Source: Penicillium oxalicum
Lineage: Eukaryota > Ascomycota > Eurotiomycetes > Eurotiales > Aspergillaceae
Length of the DNA: 64,000 bases
Reading direction: 5' to 3'
Assembly (NCBI RefSeq): GCF_001723175.1
Contig: NC_064651.1
Coordinates: 1,860,001-1,924,000 of the forward strand
Shown piece by piece: positions 46,021 through 57,991 of the stretch. Position numbers and translations under genes: made by a program. How positions within the stretch are numbered: position 1 is the first letter of the stretch; every line of letters begins with the position of its first letter. The notes under the pieces were generated by a model that ran no database searches, was not told the DNA's origin, and saw only the letters and a program-made list of their open reading frames with translations.

Positions 46021-46363
46021 GACACGGACCTGGGGCATGACGGGTGTGGAGAGACGGAGGGAAGGAGGAAGCAGAGAAGGAGGTGATGGTGGTGATTCAC
46101 GAGGAGGAGAATGTGGTGGACAGAGGATGAGAAGGAGACTTTGCCGTTGTCCTTGGGAGGCGAGAGAGGCAGTAGATAGCTTCTGAGGATGAAGCACGCG
46201 GCTGGCCCGCGTGTTTCATCCTATATTTGTACAATATCAAGAGCAATGACTGATCATGAATGAAGTTGTTGATTTTACTTTTTTTCTCCCTGCGTAATTG
46301 ATGAAGAGGCCTTTGAAGCGAAAGTTGAATTTGGGTATCTCAAGATCGAAAATGAAAGATGAT
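46021..46363. other. Convergent 3' region, orphan gene / top3
   Basis: This 343-bp spacer is purine-rich after the stop (GGAGAGACGGAGGGAAGGAGGAAG) and contains the hairpin described separately. Confidence 0.5.
46186..46222 (+). repeat. 16-bp inverted repeat (3' UTR hairpin)
   Basis: Arms 46186-46201 and 46207-46222 are complementary over 16 positions, with one G.T (G.U in RNA) pair, around a 5-nt loop (CTGGC). The stem is GC-rich in its upper half. It sits 166 bases after the stop of the orphan gene and could shape its mRNA 3' end or that of the converging top3 transcript. Confidence 0.8.
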
Positions 46364-48548
46364 TCATGCTGGCTGCTCGTTGAGATACTTTCGACAGGCC
46401 GCTTTGAGCATCTCAATACGCCTTTGAGTATGGATGAACACCTCCCGGTACATGTCGAGACTCTGTTGAACCACGTCCTGGCGAGTTTTGGAGCCCGCAC
46501 AGATCTCAAGCATTTGCTTTTCCATTTCCTTGCGAAGAAACGGCTTGCTGAGTGAGATACTGTTTGGGAGACCAGCCACGACGTTGTCGTATCCTTCCAC
46601 CAGCGCAACACCTAAATGGGTAGGAATCAGCTCTTCCACCTTACTTCTCCCACTTCCACGCTCGTTGACGACCACATATTGGCGGTCCTTGACCTTGGCA
46701 ATGTGCTCCGCCATTGTCGCGTCCGTCCCGATACCGTTGGCATCCATCAGACCGATCAGCTCAGGTTCAGTCAAGTAGCTCGGAGCGGTTGTTTTCCCCT
46801 CGGAGATGTTCGCCTCTGTAGGTTCAAAGGTTTCGTTTCGTTCAAAATGGGGAAGCTGTTGGCTACTTTCCCATTTGTCATAGACATAGACGTCGAGATA
46901 ATTTCTCTCCAGAACGAGCAATCCACTGGCATGAAAGAATTCATCGCCATATTGAATCTCTATGTCCGTCCCTGATCCCTTTGCATCGTCCGAACAGCAA
47001 GCCAGAAATCGCCGAACCACAAACTCGTACACTTTCCTCTCGTTTTCATTCAACGAGGTGGGAGCTACCCAACAGACTGGATGAATGGGAGGATGAGCTT
47101 TATCATTGTGGCGGCCAGATCGAGGTGTCCGGAATTTACCATCAATCAGGCTTGGACTCACAGTCAGCACTCCGTGTGCGGACACAAGAAAGCACGCGCA
47201 AAGGATCAACTCACTCTTTGGCATATTGGCCCCATCGGCTATCTGGGAATTGTTTCTCCACCAGCTTCTTCAAGTCAATTGCTTTGTCAAATTGATCCGT
47301 TTCGGTACGCGGATAGCTGATGAAACCTTTGGTGTAAAGGGCCTCCGCGACCTTCATGATAGTTTGACTGTCAATTCGAAGAAATCGACTGCCCATCATT
47401 TGAAGGTCCACAGTAGTCAACGGCAAGGGTCTCCATTTGCTCTTTGGTTTTTGATTCACTTTGGTCACCTTTGCCTGCTTCGCCATGAGGCAGCGTTCCA
47501 ACATCATAATGACGGCTGCTCGATCAAAGAGATGGACACGCTTCCATAGGAAGTTGACCTTCTTGCCTTCCCGTTCAAGCATAACCTTGATACTCCAGAA
47601 CGTCTCGGGCTTGAAGTTCTTTACGCGAAAGTACCGATCCACGACGAATCCAAGCGTAGGAAACTGACAGGAGCCTGGTCTTAGAATTAGACACAATACT
47701 TTGATGTTCAACGAAGGCGAAAGACCGACCATAACTGATGACTTTCTCTTTCAAAATAGCCGCAACAGCTTGCAGTTGGAGAGTTTGCAAGCGAGTAAAT
47801 GCGGCACCAATTCGCAGATCTAGTTCAATTCTGGCCGCCACGGCATTTGCCTGGAACTCGTCAAGCTCCACCGGTGACCGAGCTGCTTGAAGAACATGAC
47901 TAGCCATGTCAGTCCGAGTCAGTCACTTGCAGTTGTGTTGATCTTGATCATCACTGACGCTCTTTCCGTATTGCTGAACCTAGCTCGTTTGACTTCAATA
48001 CGAGCATTGCCAGCTTTGGCTTGGTTGCGCACCTCGGTACCAATGTGCTCCCCTTCGCGATCGCAGTCGGTCCAGATGAAGAGCGCTTTGCTGTACCTCG
48101 CTTGATTGCGAATGTTTTCCGCAATCGGCTTCTTGTCCTGTTTACAGGATTAACTTCTCGGACTCATTTTTGAAAACCAAACCAGCCGAACCTTGTCTAC
48201 ATCTTCTTGAACTGGAGCTTCGAATAAAGCACCAGGCGGGCATGACATCCATCCTTTGTACTGAGAAGCAAAATCCAGCCCTGTAAGATGGCCTATCACA
48301 CTGGTCATGGTCACTGAGCATTGTCCCCAGGCGCCCCCGAAATTGAAGTCGAATTCGTAGTTCTTGACATATTGATTGCCTCGAATGGCATGCTAGAAGC
48401 GATTCTTGATTTAGCCAATCCCTGCTATTGATTGGTAGCACCCTTCGGGTGAAAATCATACCGTCTGAAATGATCCGCCAGACAGGTGAGTGGCCACAGC
48501 ACGGGCGATTGCAGGCTTCTCGGCTACACAAAGAATCTTACGTGCCAT
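46364..48548 (-). CDS. top3: DNA topoisomerase III (type IA)
   Basis: Exons 48548-48462, 48392-48192, 48137-47959, 47899-47730, 47674-47215 and 47150-46364 give about 627 residues. The Toprim domain starts ILCVAEKPAIARAVATHL and carries the acidic metal motif DCDREGEHIG. The gate region includes NAVAARIELDLRIGAAFTR. The catalytic tyrosine is Y333 in GFISYPRTETDQF. Conserved RTPRSGRHNDKAHPPIHP and IGLMDANGIGTDATMAEHI follow. The protein ends shortly after the core with no zinc-finger tail, as in yeast Top3. Top3 with Rmi1 and a RecQ helicase dissolves double Holliday junctions. The last acceptor is ambiguous: AG at 47151-47152 or AG six bases upstream, which adds two residues in frame. The gene is divergent from the DUF1295 gene. 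Confidence 0.95.
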
Positions 48549-48869
48549 CGCGATCCTATTGCGCTACAGGCAGGCAAGGTCTCTGCGACGAAACGACAAG
48601 CCATCTTCCTCAACGGGAAGGCCGTGGCATTCAGACGCGAGTGTATGCCTGAGGCGGATAAAAAATGCGAATCGAGAAATGACGCGCTTGAATGCCTGAG
48701 GCCAGAAGATCGTGAGCGCATTAACCCGATGAGGTAACACAAGCTAGCATGTTACGTCCGCGAGCGATCCGGACTAGCGACGCCTTTTAATTTCCCTCCT
48801 CTTCGCCCCCCTCCTGCGTCGTGTCTTCTCGAGCGAGTTCTCACACGATCGTGCTCGTCTTCCGCAGTC
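48549..48869. promoter_or_regulatory. Divergent promoter region, top3 / DUF1295 gene
   Basis: These 321 bases separate two divergent start codons, so both promoters are within or overlap this interval. The right part is C/T-rich (48790-48865). Confidence 0.45.
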
Positions 48870-50040
48870 ATGACTTCGCTTTCGCTTCCGCTTCCTCGCG
48901 TCGATTCCCTCGCGGACTACACATCCTTCAAGCTCACTGTTCAGCCTTTCCTCGAACAGCTGCAATGGCTACCTGCAAGTTTGCGGGAAGCTGGTCTGAA
49001 CCTGAGTAACTTGAAGGAAGTGTATCTAGCGACCAACCCCATGGTCTCAGCCTTTGCGCTATGCTCTGTCCTGGCCTGTTTCTTTTTCGTAGCCGCGGAA
49101 ATCAACCGGAACTTTTCCCAAGTGGATCGCTTTTGGAGCATCCTGCCTGCTGTGTACAACGTGCACTTTGCGGTCTGGGCACGCATGTCCGGCATTGAAA
49201 CCCAAACGGTCTTCACCATTGCTGTTCTCAGTGTTTTGTGGAGCGTATGCATGGCCCTCTTCACTGACTTGGACCTTGGAGACATAAAATTTGCTAACGT
49301 GAGATCGTCACGAATAGGCACGATTGACCTTCAACTACTGGCGTAAAGGAGGCTACAAGATTGGGTCCGAGGATTACCGCTGGGAGATTGTTCGAGCGCA
49401 AGTGAACAATACTTTCCTGTTCACCATCTTCGATTTCACCTTCATCGCGTGGATCCAGTCTCTGCTGCTCCTGCTCATCACTGCCCCTACCTACGCTTTT
49501 GTTGTGGCCGCCTACAACCAAACCAGCGAGGTTTTCAGCCCCGCGGACCTGGCTTTCTCGCGGTCGACCATTTTCATTCTGATTGTCGAATTCTTCGCCG
49601 ATCAGCAGCAATGGGACTTCCAGACGGCGAAGCATGAGTATCAGAAGACTGCGCGCGTTCCCGACCGCTACCGGGACAAGTTCACACCCGAGGATCTGGA
49701 GCGCGGCTTCGTTGTCAGTGGTCTCTGGTCTTGGTCGCGTCACCCCAACTTTGTCTGCGAGCAGGCTGTCTGGGTGACAATGTTCCTCTGGGCTGCTTAT
49801 CGCACCGGAACTTTCTTCTCATGGATCGGCATCGGTGTCGTCGGCTATCTTCTCATTTTCCAGGGCAGCACACGTCTGACCGAGTCGATCAGTGCCAAGA
49901 AGTATCCCGAGTACAGCGAGTACCAGGCTCGCGTGGGGAGATTTATCCCTCGTCTGTCCGTGGAGCCGAAGAAGGTGAAGGCTGCCGCCCAAAAGGCTGC
50001 GGCCAAGGTCGAGAACGCGGAAGACAAGAAGAGCAAATAA
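48870..50040 (+). CDS. DUF1295 / steroid 5-alpha-reductase-like membrane protein
   Basis: Exons 48870-49244 and 49318-50040 give 365 residues. Several membrane spans are visible (MVSAFALCSVLACFFFVAAE, FTIAVLSVLWS, AWIQSLLLLLITAPTYAFVV, WIGIGVVGYLLIFQ). Removing the intron restores the family junction VLWSARLTFNYWRKGGYKIGSEDYRWE. The C-terminal signature GLWSWSRHPNFVCEQAVW is typical of DUF1295 and related prenyl/steroid-modifying membrane enzymes that bind NADPH. The tail is Lys/Ala-rich (KKVKAAAQKAAAKVENAEDKK). The substrate is unknown and the reductase role is inferred from the family only. It ends converging on afg3 1.1 kb away. Confidence 0.9.
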
Positions 50041-51143
50041 GCCGCTACTGGCGACTGGTTGTCCGCGCTTCGAGCACCAGGGAGTTGATCACGGTCTATG
50101 GCTATATCGTCCTTGCCTCTCGAGTGAAAGACTGAGCGGTGATAATCGTATTGGATTTGAGCATGCGCTGATTTATCTCTGACTTTTCACACATATGACT
50201 CTCAACTCTTCCTTGCTCCATAGATTGATGTGGTCAATAATGCAATCACCTTGTCCTCATTGCTGACTAGAAATTCCTTCAAACGAGGAGTTCGAAGGCA
50301 AGACCTGCGAAGACAAGCTTACCAACAAACACAAAGTTGTTATTAATGGCTTTGGGTCATCTACGTACCTATGACCTAACTATAGCTGATTGTCCTAGGA
50401 AACTTTTCCATCAAATTGGATCCATCTCGTACACGTAGTGTCAACCCTGTAGTCCATTTAGATCTCCCCCCAATCCATTTCATGAATGCCCGCAGGAAAT
50501 TACGTCGACGGTGGAAAGGTTTCAACCTTGGGCGATTCCCAAAATACCGTGTATCAAAAGGGAGAGCGACATATCAGATGAATGGATGTCCCCGGGATCT
50601 AAGGTGGCTGTTTCATACAATGGAATGACCGCAATGAACTTGCAGCTCGTAGCTCGCTAATGTCTCCTTAGCATCATTCAAATGGAAGGGAATACAATTC
50701 AAATACGCAGTCCGTCACTCCGCTCAAGGAACATACATAGTACATGGGACACCAAGGTCAGATTTGAAATATATTGTACAAATTCACACCCGCACGCATG
50801 AGGACTCCCCGTCGAAACGCAAAGAGAGGAGTATAATGGTCTTCACATTCAGGCACGAGTTGATAGAGAAAGATAAACAAAGGGAGATGGTACCGGGCGG
50901 GATCCGTCAGTAGTAGAGTGGCGGAGAGGGGAGTAGAAAAAACACAGAGAGAGAGAGTAGGAAGAAGAAGACGCAGGTTCATAAATACAGGAGGAAGGAG
51001 GAGTAGGCGAAAGACTGACATAACGTCACCCCGCGCGACAGAAACAGGATAAGAGCACAATTCCCAAGCTCTAGAAAGCCATGCCAAAATGCAGACCAAA
51101 TTGCGTCAAAAAAAAAACTTCAGACCCATCAACAGTAGGTTGT
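50041..51143. other. Convergent intergenic region, DUF1295 gene / afg3
   Basis: About 1.1 kb with no supportable gene. Short frames show no motif. A purine-rich stretch (AGAGAGAGAG, GGAAGGAGG) lies near 50945-51005, which is pyrimidine-rich on the afg3 sense strand and probably its 3' UTR. Confidence 0.5.
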
Positions 51144-53839
51144 CTAAGACGGAGGAAGAGGGGTCTCGTCACGACCATCCTTACCGACCGTCGTCTCGGG
51201 GTCTGGGGTGGGCTCGTGGGGAGCGATGGTCTCGCCGCCTTTTCCATCAAAGTATTTGGCAAACTCAGCGTTGTCTGGCCACTCACGAGGACCAAGGAGA
51301 CGGACAAGATCGTCACGACCAAGAACTTCCTTGGACAGAAGCTCCTCGGCGACAATGCCAAGCTCCTTCTTCTTCGAGCTCAACAAGTCGTGACACTGCT
51401 TGTAGGCTTCGTCGACAATGCGACGCACCTCCATGTCGATCGTGCGGGCTGTGTCCTCTGAGAAGGGCTTCTGGAATTGCTGGCTAGAATCGTCCTCGTA
51501 ATGAATGTAGCCAAGCTTCTTCGACATACCAAACTTGGTGACCATGGCAGTGGCCATACGAGTCACCTTGTTGAAGTCATCGCTAGCTCCGCTAGTGACA
51601 GTATCGAAGTGCAGCTCTTCACTAACACGGCCACCCAAAGTCATTGCCATGCGGTCCATGAGTTGGTTCACATTCATCAAGTACGTGTCGCCATTTGCTG
51701 GCAGATATTGCGCGTAGCCTAGAGCACCTTGGCCTCGAGGAATGATCGACACCTTCAAGAGCGGGTCGGCCCATCGGAAGTACCAGCCACAGATGGCATG
51801 GCCAGCCTCGTGATAGGCGACCGTACGCTTCTCCTCGGGCGATAGCACCAGCGATTTCTTTTCCAATCCACCAATCACACGCTCGATGGCTTGCTCAAAG
51901 TGACGCATAACAACCTTGTCAGCGTTCTCGCGCGCAGCTATACGAGATCTGTTAGTATGAGTAGGCAAAGTTGAGGGAGACGAATGTACTGACCGACCAG
52001 GGCAGCCTCATTCACGCAGTTGGCGATATCGGCACCCGCAAATCCAGGGGTTAAAGCAGCAAGACGGCCTTCCAAGAAATCCATGTTCTCATCTGTAACA
52101 ATCTTCTTGAGATGGACACGGAAAATTTGCTTGCGGCCGTCCATAGTAGGACGATCGATCGAAATATGACGATCGAAACGTCCAGGACGCATGAGAGCCT
52201 TATCGAGAACGTCAGGTCGATTAGTACCAGCTAGGACAACGACCTGCTCGGAAGTGTTGAAGCCATCCATTTCGGTCAGAATCTGGTTGAGTGTGCTCTC
52301 GCGTTCGTCGTTGCCACCGCCGAAGTTGGACTTCGAGCGAGACTTTCCGATGGCATCAATTTCATCAATGAAAATAATGCAAGGGGCGTTCTTGCGAGCG
52401 TTTGCGAACAGATCACGCACTCGAGACGGTCCAACACCCACAAACATCTCCACGAATTCCGAACCGCTAACGCTGAAGAAAGGCACGCCGGACTCGCCAG
52501 CAGTTGCCTTTGCGAGCAGCGTCTTACCAGTACCAGGAGGACCAGAGAGAATAGCGCCGCGGGGGATCTTGGCACCAAGCCTTTGGAATCGCTCAGGCTG
52601 CTGAAGGAAGCTGACGAACTCCATAATTTCCACCTTGGCCTCATCCATACCGGCAACATCGGAGAACTTGATCTTGATGTCAGTCTCGTGATTGAATCGC
52701 TTGGCACGGCTTTTTCCGATACCAAAGATACCGCTCTGGCCCGCGCCGCCGGCACCACGCCGGGAGAACCAGTAGATTCCGCCGATTAACAGCAAAGTAG
52801 GAGCGAAAGACAAAAGGGCGCTGCCCCACGGAACCTCGTCCACGTAAGCAACCGGGATCCGTTCATGGTTTGGAATTCCAAGCTCGTACTGAGCCTGCTC
52901 AAGTTTTCGCTCAAAGCTGTCTACCGAGCCGATGCTGAAATAGACGTGAGTCACGGGCTGTCCGGGAGCGTCCGGGTAGACTTGGCTCACAACCTCGCGG
53001 TTGAGGTCAACGCGTACACGATGACCATTTGCGACTGTGAGCTTCTCCACAAGGCCCTTGTCGAGATAATTAGACCGGAATTCTTGCCATGTGATCTCCC
53101 GGCCAGCGCTCTCACCAGGGAAAACGCTTCGGTAGATATAGTATGTGACAAACGCAGTGACCAGGAAGGACGCAGGATCCAGACGGAATTCGAAGACTTT
53201 GGGAGCGGGGAAGCCTTGATCTTGCTTCTTTTTCTTCTGCTGCTGCTCCTTCGAGGCCTGTTCATGCTCCTTGTCACTCTGCTCCTTGCTCTTCTGGCCA
53301 GACTCTTCCTGGCCTTCTTGCGGCTTTTCGGTACTCTTGTTCGCCTGGGGACCGGTTCCACTTTGAGTCTTGGTGAAAGCCTGAACATCCTCCTGAGCCA
53401 ACTCGCTCGTGTACTTGAACAACCATCGCATCATTCGAATGTGGTCCATCAAAGAAGCGTTCTTGTGCTTTTCGATAAACTGTCGCACTTCGTCTGGCAT
53501 GCCATTTTTCATCAAGTGCTTGCGCAATGTATCGATCGCTTCGTGCTGTGAATCTGGCATACGAGTCTTGAGATGCTTCACGAAGGCGTCCAACCTCAGC
53601 TGGTCCTCCGAGCTCAAGACCGACTCCGGCTCACCACTCCTAGGCCGGGAGTCCTCGGAATCCTTCTTCGGAGGTGTTGGACCATTTGTGGCATAATTTC
53701 GTACACGGGAAGATGTGATTAGTGAAGAGAGTCGAGACGGATGTGTTCGCAGCGAAGTCGTTCCAGCGCGGCCGAGGCACTCCGTGGCCCTTCTCGAGAA
53801 TCGGACGATATTGCCTGGCCGCCGGAGAAGGGAGGCCAT
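51144..53839 (-). CDS. afg3: Mitochondrial m-AAA protease subunit Afg3 (Yta10)
   Basis: Exons 53839-51994 and 51937-51144 give 879 residues. The N-terminus ([17 protein letters not shown]) is a basic mitochondrial presequence. Two inner-membrane spans lie near residues 222-240 and 341-358, flanking an intermembrane-space domain. The AAA module has Walker A GPPGTGKT (about 433-440), Walker [12 protein letters not shown], and the second region of homology ([21 protein letters not shown]). The protease domain, encoded mostly by exon 2, has the zinc site HEAGH at 658-662. The phrase [12 protein letters not shown] before the AAA domain points to Afg3/Yta10 rather than Yta12. It degrades misfolded inner-membrane proteins and matures MrpL32. 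A low-complexity K/E/Q-rich segment (about 165-208) precedes the first span. An upstream in-frame TTG is not used as start. Confidence 0.96.
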
Positions 53840-56786
53840 TGTCAAGAGAAGAGTAGCCCAAAGGGCTTAGAGGGTAAGAAAAAGGGATAATCAATCGGGG
53901 TCGAGATTGATGGACAACTCCGCGCTATCCTCCAGGGAATTCAAGGTTGCGGTGGGAAGCTATCCAGCTGCGGCCACTCTCGGCGCCGGCTTTTCCAAGG
54001 CCCCGGTGCTCGCTGAGTCATCTGCGTGGCGGGCGCGCAAGGCAGTTCAACCTGCGCCAGACGGCAAAAGACATCATACGTACTTTCCAGACCTTCCGCC
54101 TTTGCTCAGCCACTCATATAGAGTACGTCCAACGCCGACTCTGACTCCCAACAAGTGAGAAAGATTCGTACCATTTGCAATGGCTCGTGTGCAACAAAAA
54201 TTCCTCGAGGTGTATTGTAGCATCTGACTACTTAGCGACCTCTCATTGCTTCACAACACGATTTTTGGCAGATAATGCCATTTCGTCCACGAATTTCTTT
54301 GAAGTGCTTGACTCGTCTACATGTTTCAACTCTCATGTTTTAGGGAAGTTCAATTTTGGCGAAATTCGATGCCCTGTAAACACATGCTGCATTTAGTATG
54401 CTAGTCTATCAAAAGCGAGAATTTACGGTCGATCCGTGTGTGAGGGGCGATTCAATCAGTGTGTAGACCTATCCCGCCTTTTTGAGAACATGGATCTTGG
54501 ACCTAAAAGTCATAATATGGCGAAGCGCAAAGACAGCGATCCTAGATTACGACATGTCAAGATGGAGCTCCAAATCGCCTTTCATAGGTCATCACTATTG
54601 GTGTAAAACATCACCTTACCAGTGCATGCTCCGTAAAAGAGAGAGAGAGAAAAGGCGATGGCGCACTTGCTACCTACAGGAGTGAGAGCAAGCACGGGAG
54701 GAAATGGATATTGGAATTAAGACGTTTCCATGAGAATTTAACCTTGGAAAGGTGGCCCACTACTAACGTCTATTCCATTTTCCGCGATGTTCCGCCCAGG
54801 CTACCGGGCTTGTCACAGATGGGATCAATACCTATTTACCGTAGTTGAATTTAGATGGTGGAAATTGCTCGATCAACTTCTGTGTCAGGCCCACGTTAGG
54901 CTCAGTGAGCTTCGACCAGGCCTCGAATTGTCTGTGCATGTTTCACGTGCAATGGCTTGAAGAGGCTTGTAGTACCCATGTCAGAATACTCGAGTTAAGC
55001 GCACATTTATGGGTGCTGATATCTATCACCACCCACACATCCAATGACCACGGTCCAGAGCTGCACTACTGAGCAATACTCTGATAGTTACTCACCTAGT
55101 ATATACTCACAGAGCCAGGCCACTCACAATCACCTAAATATTGCATTTTCTTACCGCATATTGATTGTGTTGGGCACCTTGTCTCAATCGAGGACCTTGC
55201 AGACAAGATTGGAACAATCCTCTCTACTCTGATCGACAGGTAAGAATCAGAGAACAGAATCTACACGGGCATAAGATCAAAGGGTTGATTGACTTTAAGT
55301 TGCAGTGTTTTGCAGCCGTTGTGCAGTAATAAAGGGATAACAACTCATGCCGCAGGAACCTTAAGTTACCTAGGTAGGTAGGTAACCCTCAAGCTGGCTC
55401 GTCAATCAGTACCTGTCTCGGCTCAAATTCCCAGAGCTGCGAACTATTGGGTACTGCAGTAGCTCTAAACTCTATTTCCACGCTGGTTCTTTGCTAAGGT
55501 TTCGGCACTCACGTCTTTGGGCCGTTCTCAAAATCCTTCACCTCGAGTGACTCTTCTCTCGGTTCGTAGCCTGTGGTAAAGGGGCACACCATCGGCATCC
55601 AAGATTGCCCAAATCTGATAGCTTGAAGGTGTAATTGCTTGGAGGATGCTCCAGCATAGAGTGGATAGCTGCGTCAGTAGTCGTTGCAGCCTTGGATAAG
55701 TAATCCAACAGTCATTTTTGTCCTTCCCTCAACCAATACCACTTGACCGGACATCACTGCCCACATAGCTCAGTTACCCATATCCTGCATGATCCTCGTA
55801 ATTCTCCCTACCATGGGTCCCTGGCTTTCAGAGAGAGCATCTCATAGTAAGGAGGCCTTGTCGGGAATTTTTTTTCAGCAGGCTGCCAACAATCCTATGC
55901 CTTCGACGATTTGTCAAGGCTGTCGGTTGGATGACTAGTACTTCTTGTTATGATTGGTAGTACTGTAGTGATAAGGTACGAAATCACGTGGAAATCCTCG
56001 GTCCAGTGGAGTGACCATCCAACTGCAGAGTCGGGTAGAGAGAAGAAAGACCCAAGCGATTGGAGCAATGGCCGTGACTTTGGTTCACGTGTTTCGATGC
56101 TGGGGGGATCTTTCCCTGCATCCGTCCCTGCACTTTGTGACATGACGCTTACCATGCACGTCTAGATTGCAGGTCAGAACTTTGATGTGTGTCAGGCAGT
56201 GGTTCATTCTACCTTCTTTCCTAGTCCATTCCTATGTTTCGCTTACCTCGCAGGCCACATGGTCAGAGTCATCATGCCTTATCATGAGACCCATCTAGAT
56301 TGATCATTGGTCGAATGCTAATGCGGCAGAGAGAGATTCATGATGGACCAGGACCAAAAGTTCCCAACGTTACGACTTCAGAATGTGTCGCAGAAGAGGC
56401 GAGCACCGATACAATCATGATTGTACTCACCGTCTAAAGACGAACGATGACTTATCTTTTTTCTCGTCTTGGAGATACCGAGGCGGCCCACGATAGTAGT
56501 CGTCTTGGCACTCACCCCACCAAAAGCTTGTCCTGAGCTTAACAGCAAGGCAGGTTCTATTTTGGAGGTCCGACCCAGCGTTAAAGTCCAGTCAAAGATA
56601 AGAAGTCTGACCCTCGAATTTCGAACGCAGAAGACCCTCCAAGGCTGGTTTGATGTCTCAAATCATGTGCCCGTCTCCTCAACAAGTAATGATTGACATC
56701 TCGCGCGCAGCTTGGGCGCCACCCACCGGTAAAAACCTCGCACCCTTATCCGAGTTGAGTGAGGGGTAGGGGACTAAATGCGCCAG

Positions 56787-56793
56787 TATAAAT
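56787..56793 (+). promoter_or_regulatory. Putative TATA element upstream of the OPT gene
   Basis: TATAAAT is followed by a CA-rich segment and then no open frame until 57992. If used, the transcript would have a leader of about 1.2 kb, perhaps with a 5' UTR intron ending at the CACACAG at 57973-57979. A separate non-coding transcript is also possible. Confidence 0.3.
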
Positions 56794-56951
56794 CGCGCAA
56801 CACACCGAGACAAAAGACTACTAGACTGTAACAGGAAGCAGCGTGATAAACGGCGTCAGTGGACTGAACTATATTACGGAACTGAGGCGTTGGGGCCTTG
56901 TCTCAAGTCTGACTCCATCAATCTCATTGATTCGCCCGACTCAATTCAGCC

Positions 56952-56978
56952 GGGGGGGGGGGGGGGGGGGGGGGGGGG
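56952..56978 (+). repeat. Poly(G) tract, 27 G
   Basis: A run of 27 consecutive G on the plus strand, the longest of several in this window (others at 14843-14851, 15064-15073, 19645-19659 and 60746-60758). Its written length may be unreliable, as homopolymers are prone to assembly error. Confidence 0.9.
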
Positions 56979-57991
56979 CAGATGGAACACCGTCGGAGCA
57001 GCGCTCTTATCTGCGCAACCCTGTACGCTGGCGGACTCTTGCGATAGCCAAGCTTTCCCCAAGTCAGATCATTTTGCCGACAAGTCATGATCTCGAGGTC
57101 ATGGCGTGAAGGAATCCCGGCGGGTACCTCGCCTCTCCACGGACGCCAGAAACCTTCAAGCAAAGTCATCCCCATTGTTGAGCGTCTGGCCTGCAATGCA
57201 CTCTGCTTCAATTGTAATCCAGAAGAAAAAAGAAAACGAAAAAGGGGTGGGAAAGATGACGGGAGGAGGGAAGGAAAAAAGAAGCCAAGTTCTTTGCAAA
57301 AGATCTCATGGCAAGATACCTCTTGTGCTGTCAATTTGCCACATAAGAAACAAATGAGCGGTCACCTACAACGTGGAGCGACGAGGGCAGAATTGTCCGT
57401 GAACATATCGGTCAAATCCGCAATTGCGTTCCCTTTCCCCGGATATTATCATCGAACCATATCGCTATCCTAAGAAGCCAGTAAGCATCCTCTTTTACGT
57501 GAAAGGTTACATGAATCTGACAAGTGAAAAGGGGTCCATGCGTATCTCTTACTCTGTGCCCGGGGTGCGATGACCCCACGCATGAGCAAAAAGCAAGACG
57601 GTGGCCATCATGGGGACATGGACATATCGTGAATGTTCAATCGGGGCCATCGACATTCCCAGACAAACGCAGGTCGTAAGCCCGGAGACAAGTGGGCCTC
57701 GGCTGGCGGCAACGCGATGTAACGCTTACCTGCCTCTTTGGGATAAGCTGTCTTCGACGCCCCGCCCTGGCTAGACGATCGACTATCTGGAAGTGGAGGT
57801 GATTACAGTTGTGAGAGAACCTTTTGTTCTTTGGTGCGCGTGACATCGTCCGGGGTGGCGGTCGTGGAGGTGATGGCAATTCGAGTAAGCATGATTCAAA
57901 TATCATGGCCAACCCCAGGAAGGCCCCTGAAAGAACTGGACTCAGTCAGCATTGTCGTGCTAGTTTCTTTTTCACACAGAACGCGCCGATA

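Larger units (their letters stand above)
53840..57991. other. 4.2 kb regulatory/intergenic region upstream of afg3 and the OPT gene
   Basis: The two flanking genes are divergent, so both promoters lie here, yet the spacing is far more than is needed. Features seen are a TAGG repeat at about 55372-55383, a TATAAAT at 56787-56793 followed by an A/C-rich leader, a 27-G run at 56952-56978, and an A/G-rich tract at 57220-57300. No coding exon is convincing. Confidence 0.5.

Noticed and set aside
55360..55390. TAGG repeats resembling telomeric sequence
   Set aside because: Only three units; such short CCTAGGTAGG runs occur in ordinary fungal promoters and do not show a telomere or interstitial array.
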